Shown here: positions 61,872 through 64,000 of the stretch, one piece after another
Layout of the letters: every line of letters starts with the position of its first letter
Position numbering within the stretch: the first letter of the stretch is position 1
Origin: Daucus carota subsp. sativus
Taxonomy: Eukaryota; Streptophyta; Magnoliopsida; Apiales; Apiaceae
DNA length: 64,000 nucleotides
NCBI RefSeq assembly: GCF_001625215.2
Contig: NC_030381.2
Location: forward strand, 46,560,689-46,624,688
Direction: 5' to 3'
Translations under genes and position numbers: made by a program
The notes under the pieces: model-generated
What the model saw: only the letters and a program-made list of their open reading frames with translations
Database searches by the model: none
What the model was told of the DNA's origin: nothing

Positions 61872-63134
61872 CAAGCTCTAAATTAATATATTATAAATAT
61901 TTATAATGGGTGGGAAAAGTTGGAGTGCTAGAAAGGTCGTAAATAATAAACACCCATGATGAATGTAGAATTTGAAAAGGTCTTGTAAGTATGAATCAAA
62001 AGAGGTCATGGAGTGTCATTCAAAAAGAACGGTATTTTTGTTACTTGATAAAGATCTTAAAACGATAAACAAAAAATAAATAGATACTTCAAAATAGAAT
62101 TTCCAGGATTTACGAGGAATGAGTTGTAGAGATATAAATTACACATGTGCCAATATTTGTATCTCAAAATCAAGTTGGTTAGGTTAGAACAAAGGAAGCC
62201 AAAGTAGATTTAGAAACATGAAGTACGAACACCAACAATATTGCTGCTCCACAGTCTCGCATTAAAATTAAGTGCCAACAAAGCAAGTGAGGAGGGAAAA
62301 CTCAAGCTTCAGAATATATCAAACCAAATACCCACAATGCATCTAAATTATGGGAAAAGATCATGGGACAAAGGGTAAGATGTAAACATCCCTACCTCTA
62401 ACTCTAAAAGGGTAGCACAGTTGTATGTGTAGAGACCACGGTGACTTGAATAAAACAAAATCTGTTAAATAGCACCAAATAGTAAAAACAGTAGCAGCAT
62501 ATAGAATAACTGAACAACTGCGATTATCAACTCAGCTAGAGCTAAGAAGTCCAGAAGTCACTTGTATCAATTGGAAGAGATAAACACCTGACTCCTGAGC
62601 ATATGGATTAACAAAAGATCACTGTTGACTACTGAACTCTCCATACTCCTCAGATGTAGGACTGGGGAGTTACAAACTTGCCCACTTAAATTCCTAACAT
62701 CCCCATGTCAAATCCCGAGTCACAGTCCTCGATATGGGACTGAAGTGTTACATATACTTCTCATCTACTGAATGTACTCTCAAAGATGTTGGAAATCAGT
62801 TAAATAACAACATTGTTCTGACTTCACTTTAGGTGGCGACACGAAATCCATGAATGAACTGAAAATTGAAGTAGCCTCAACTGACAAACTAAAATAAGCT
62901 TAAACATAGAAATTCTTTTCAAAATCCAGCCACCATTTACAGCGGACCTCGATGTCTGTTATAAAACAGCTTGATCATTAATATTTTCTCATAACTCATA
63001 TGTAAACACGTGGTATAATAATGTCAACAGAGCTTTTAAGGTATATTAACAAAGTTGGTCCAGGAGTCTCGGTGCTAACAACACAGCAATTATTCAAGGG
63101 CTAATATGCACAGGACAGGCAACCGAGTTGATCA
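61872..63134. other. Possible Helitron interior, no intact gene
   Basis: No convincing coding region. 62330-62460 read on the minus strand (GGTAGGGATGTTTACATCTT then ACCC) recalls the tail region of tRNA-derived plant SINEs, but this is too degenerate to call. 62640-62760 contains two similar GGACT-centred pieces (GTAGGACTGGGGAGTTACA, ATGGGACTGAAGTGTTACA). Confidence 0.35.
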
Positions 63135-63520
63135 AGTTATATCCAGCTTGTTGTTGAAAGCAAAAATTACTGCTCCAGCATGTTCAGTTGCATTCCTGAC
63201 AATTGGCAATAGAATGATGATGATGAAGCTTACAGATAATCCCCAGGAGGCTGATGCTTCCTGTAAAATTCTTATATCACTCAAATTTATACCAATAGAA
63301 TAGAAAAATTATATGATTTCATTAGATTAATCAAATTCTATTCAGATAATAATGAAGGGAATAAGTAGGCACAATGTTTAATTACCTCAGTAGTGCCAAC
63401 AACATACTCAGATAACACTGATATAACAACAGTCATAACAGCCAGCCAGATAAATCCACTCCAGAATCCTGTAACAGGTGTTTCATCTGAAACTAAATCA
63501 TCTTCTTCTTCATAGACAGC
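63135..63520 (-). pseudogene. Fragment of a CAX-type vacuolar Ca2+/H+ exchanger gene
   Basis: Two exon-like blocks on the minus strand. About 63520-63386 encodes EEEDDLVSDETPVTGFWSGF then IWLAVMTVVISVLSEYVVGT, ending at donor GAG|GTAATT. 63260-63135 after acceptor TTTTACAG encodes [12 protein letters not shown], then [19 protein letters not shown] and NNKLDIT. This is the CAX1/CAX3 region before and around the first conserved repeat. The usual IVGNAAEHAG reads [10 protein letters not shown], and an in-frame stop follows KLDIT where the family continues LGVALGSATQ. The retained intron (63261-63385) shows DNA-level origin, not retroposition. No upstream or downstream CAX exons were seen, so it is a truncated, probably non-functional fragment. 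Confidence 0.8.
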
Positions 63521-63670
63521 ATGACAAAAAAGAAATTCCAAAAACCATCTTAACTATATATATTAAATTCAAATAACACGAGTTGCATCTTCTTCTCCAC
63601 ACATAAAAGTAAAGAAAAATGTACCTATTGGGCTTCAAAAACTTCGTGATGAGTCCACAACTGGGAAAAA

Positions 63671-63780
63671 AGGCCCTGGCTGCATGCAACATCACCAATT
63701 AGAACCTCAGTATCATAGAAAGCCACAAAAGGAGTAATCCTACTACCATGATCATTGGCAAATATTTCGACGTGGTTACC
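63671..63780 (-). pseudogene. HSP70 N-terminal fragment, copy 1
   Basis: The minus strand reads GNHVEIFANDHGSRITPFVA then [16 protein letters not shown], matching the start of the HSP70/BiP nucleotide-binding domain (family: [20 protein letters not shown], then AFTDTERLIGDAAKNQ). Only about 36 residues are present, with no start codon and no following HSP70 sequence. It lies upstream of and in the same orientation as the CAX fragment. Confidence 0.78.
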
Positions 63781-63845
63781 TTACCAAACTCAATACATGA
63801 ATACATGGTTCCCAGATCAATTCAAATTGCAGGTCCTCATTTTCC

Positions 63846-63950
63846 AGCCATAACATCACCAATTAGAACCTCAGTATCATAGAAAGCCACAGAATAAGGA
63901 GTAACCCTCCTACCATGATCATTGGCAATGATTTCGACATGGTTACCTTG
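63846..63950 (-). pseudogene. HSP70 N-terminal fragment, copy 2
   Basis: The minus strand reads [20 protein letters not shown] then [15 protein letters not shown] and a stop. It is a tandem duplicate of 63671-63780; the flanking GCAGGTCCTCATTTTCC also recurs (about 63830 and 63977), giving a duplicated unit of about 150-170 bp. More of the unit may continue past the window end. Confidence 0.75.
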
Positions 63951-64000
63951 CTAAACTCCAATACATGAGCAATTGCAGGTCCTCATTTTCCGGCCATTCC

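Noticed and set aside
62640-62760. Possible LTR or TRIM terminal sequence around the GGACT pieces
   Set aside because: No paired terminal repeats, primer-binding site, polypurine tract or target duplication could be found.
63106-63303. 65-codon plus-strand ORF
   Set aside because: Antisense shadow of the CAX-like exon; the conserved signal is on the minus strand.

Overview
This window looks like nuclear DNA of a flowering plant, a eudicot. It is AT-rich. Its genes are broken into many exons with GT..AG introns, and it is littered with small non-autonomous DNA transposons (MITEs). The recognisable proteins are plant-specific families: BIG GRAIN 1-like, MSL10-type channel, chloroplast NdhU, R2R3-MYB, ERECTA, OXS3-like, GH9 endoglucanase and FAP2-type chalcone-isomerase-fold protein. 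An asterid, perhaps an Apiaceae relative, would fit, but I cannot prove the species from sequence alone. No LTR retrotransposon, virus-like element, rRNA or CRISPR array was recognised.

Layout: 1-3240 is repeat-rich and ends in two back-to-back 395-bp Tourist-type MITEs. A single-exon BIG GRAIN 1-like gene follows (3522-4781, +), then about 6.5 kb of intergenic DNA with three sizeable non-autonomous elements. An MSL10-like mechanosensitive channel gene (11889-15239, +, 5 exons) converges on PEX10 (21917-16791, -, 11 exons). PEX10 is divergent from ndhU (22597-23792, +, 5 exons), and ndhU converges on a C1/TT2-like R2R3-MYB (25732-24085, -, 3 exons). From 25.8 to 32.6 kb there is no gene; this stretch holds a tandem duplication, one copy of which was split by a nested transposon cluster. 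ERECTA occupies 32997-39900 (+) with 27 coding exons, nearly all LRR exons being exactly 72 nt. Then come an OXS3-like gene (44172-42443, -), a secreted GH9 endoglucanase (49058-46956, -, 7 exons) and a FAP2-like gene (54203-50089, -, 10 coding exons).

The right end (55.6-64 kb) is a transposon district. Three Helitron-like units lie head to tail (55644-57814, 57815-58091, about 58092-61013), each starting with the same CTAG plus hairpin terminus. The middle one is a 277-bp internal-deletion derivative. The last carries a 552-bp MULE-type MITE whose empty site is preserved in the first. Further right, a second Helitron-type 3' terminus at 61843 is followed, in consistent orientation, by broken fragments of two unrelated host genes (a CAX Ca2+/H+ exchanger and a duplicated piece of HSP70). 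This is what gene capture by a Helitron would look like.

All exon models were built by eye from reading frame, splice dinucleotides and recalled family sequences. Every model sums to an intact frame. The genes do not form a pathway; they are ordinary neighbours in a plant gene island, several in convergent or divergent pairs with short spacers.
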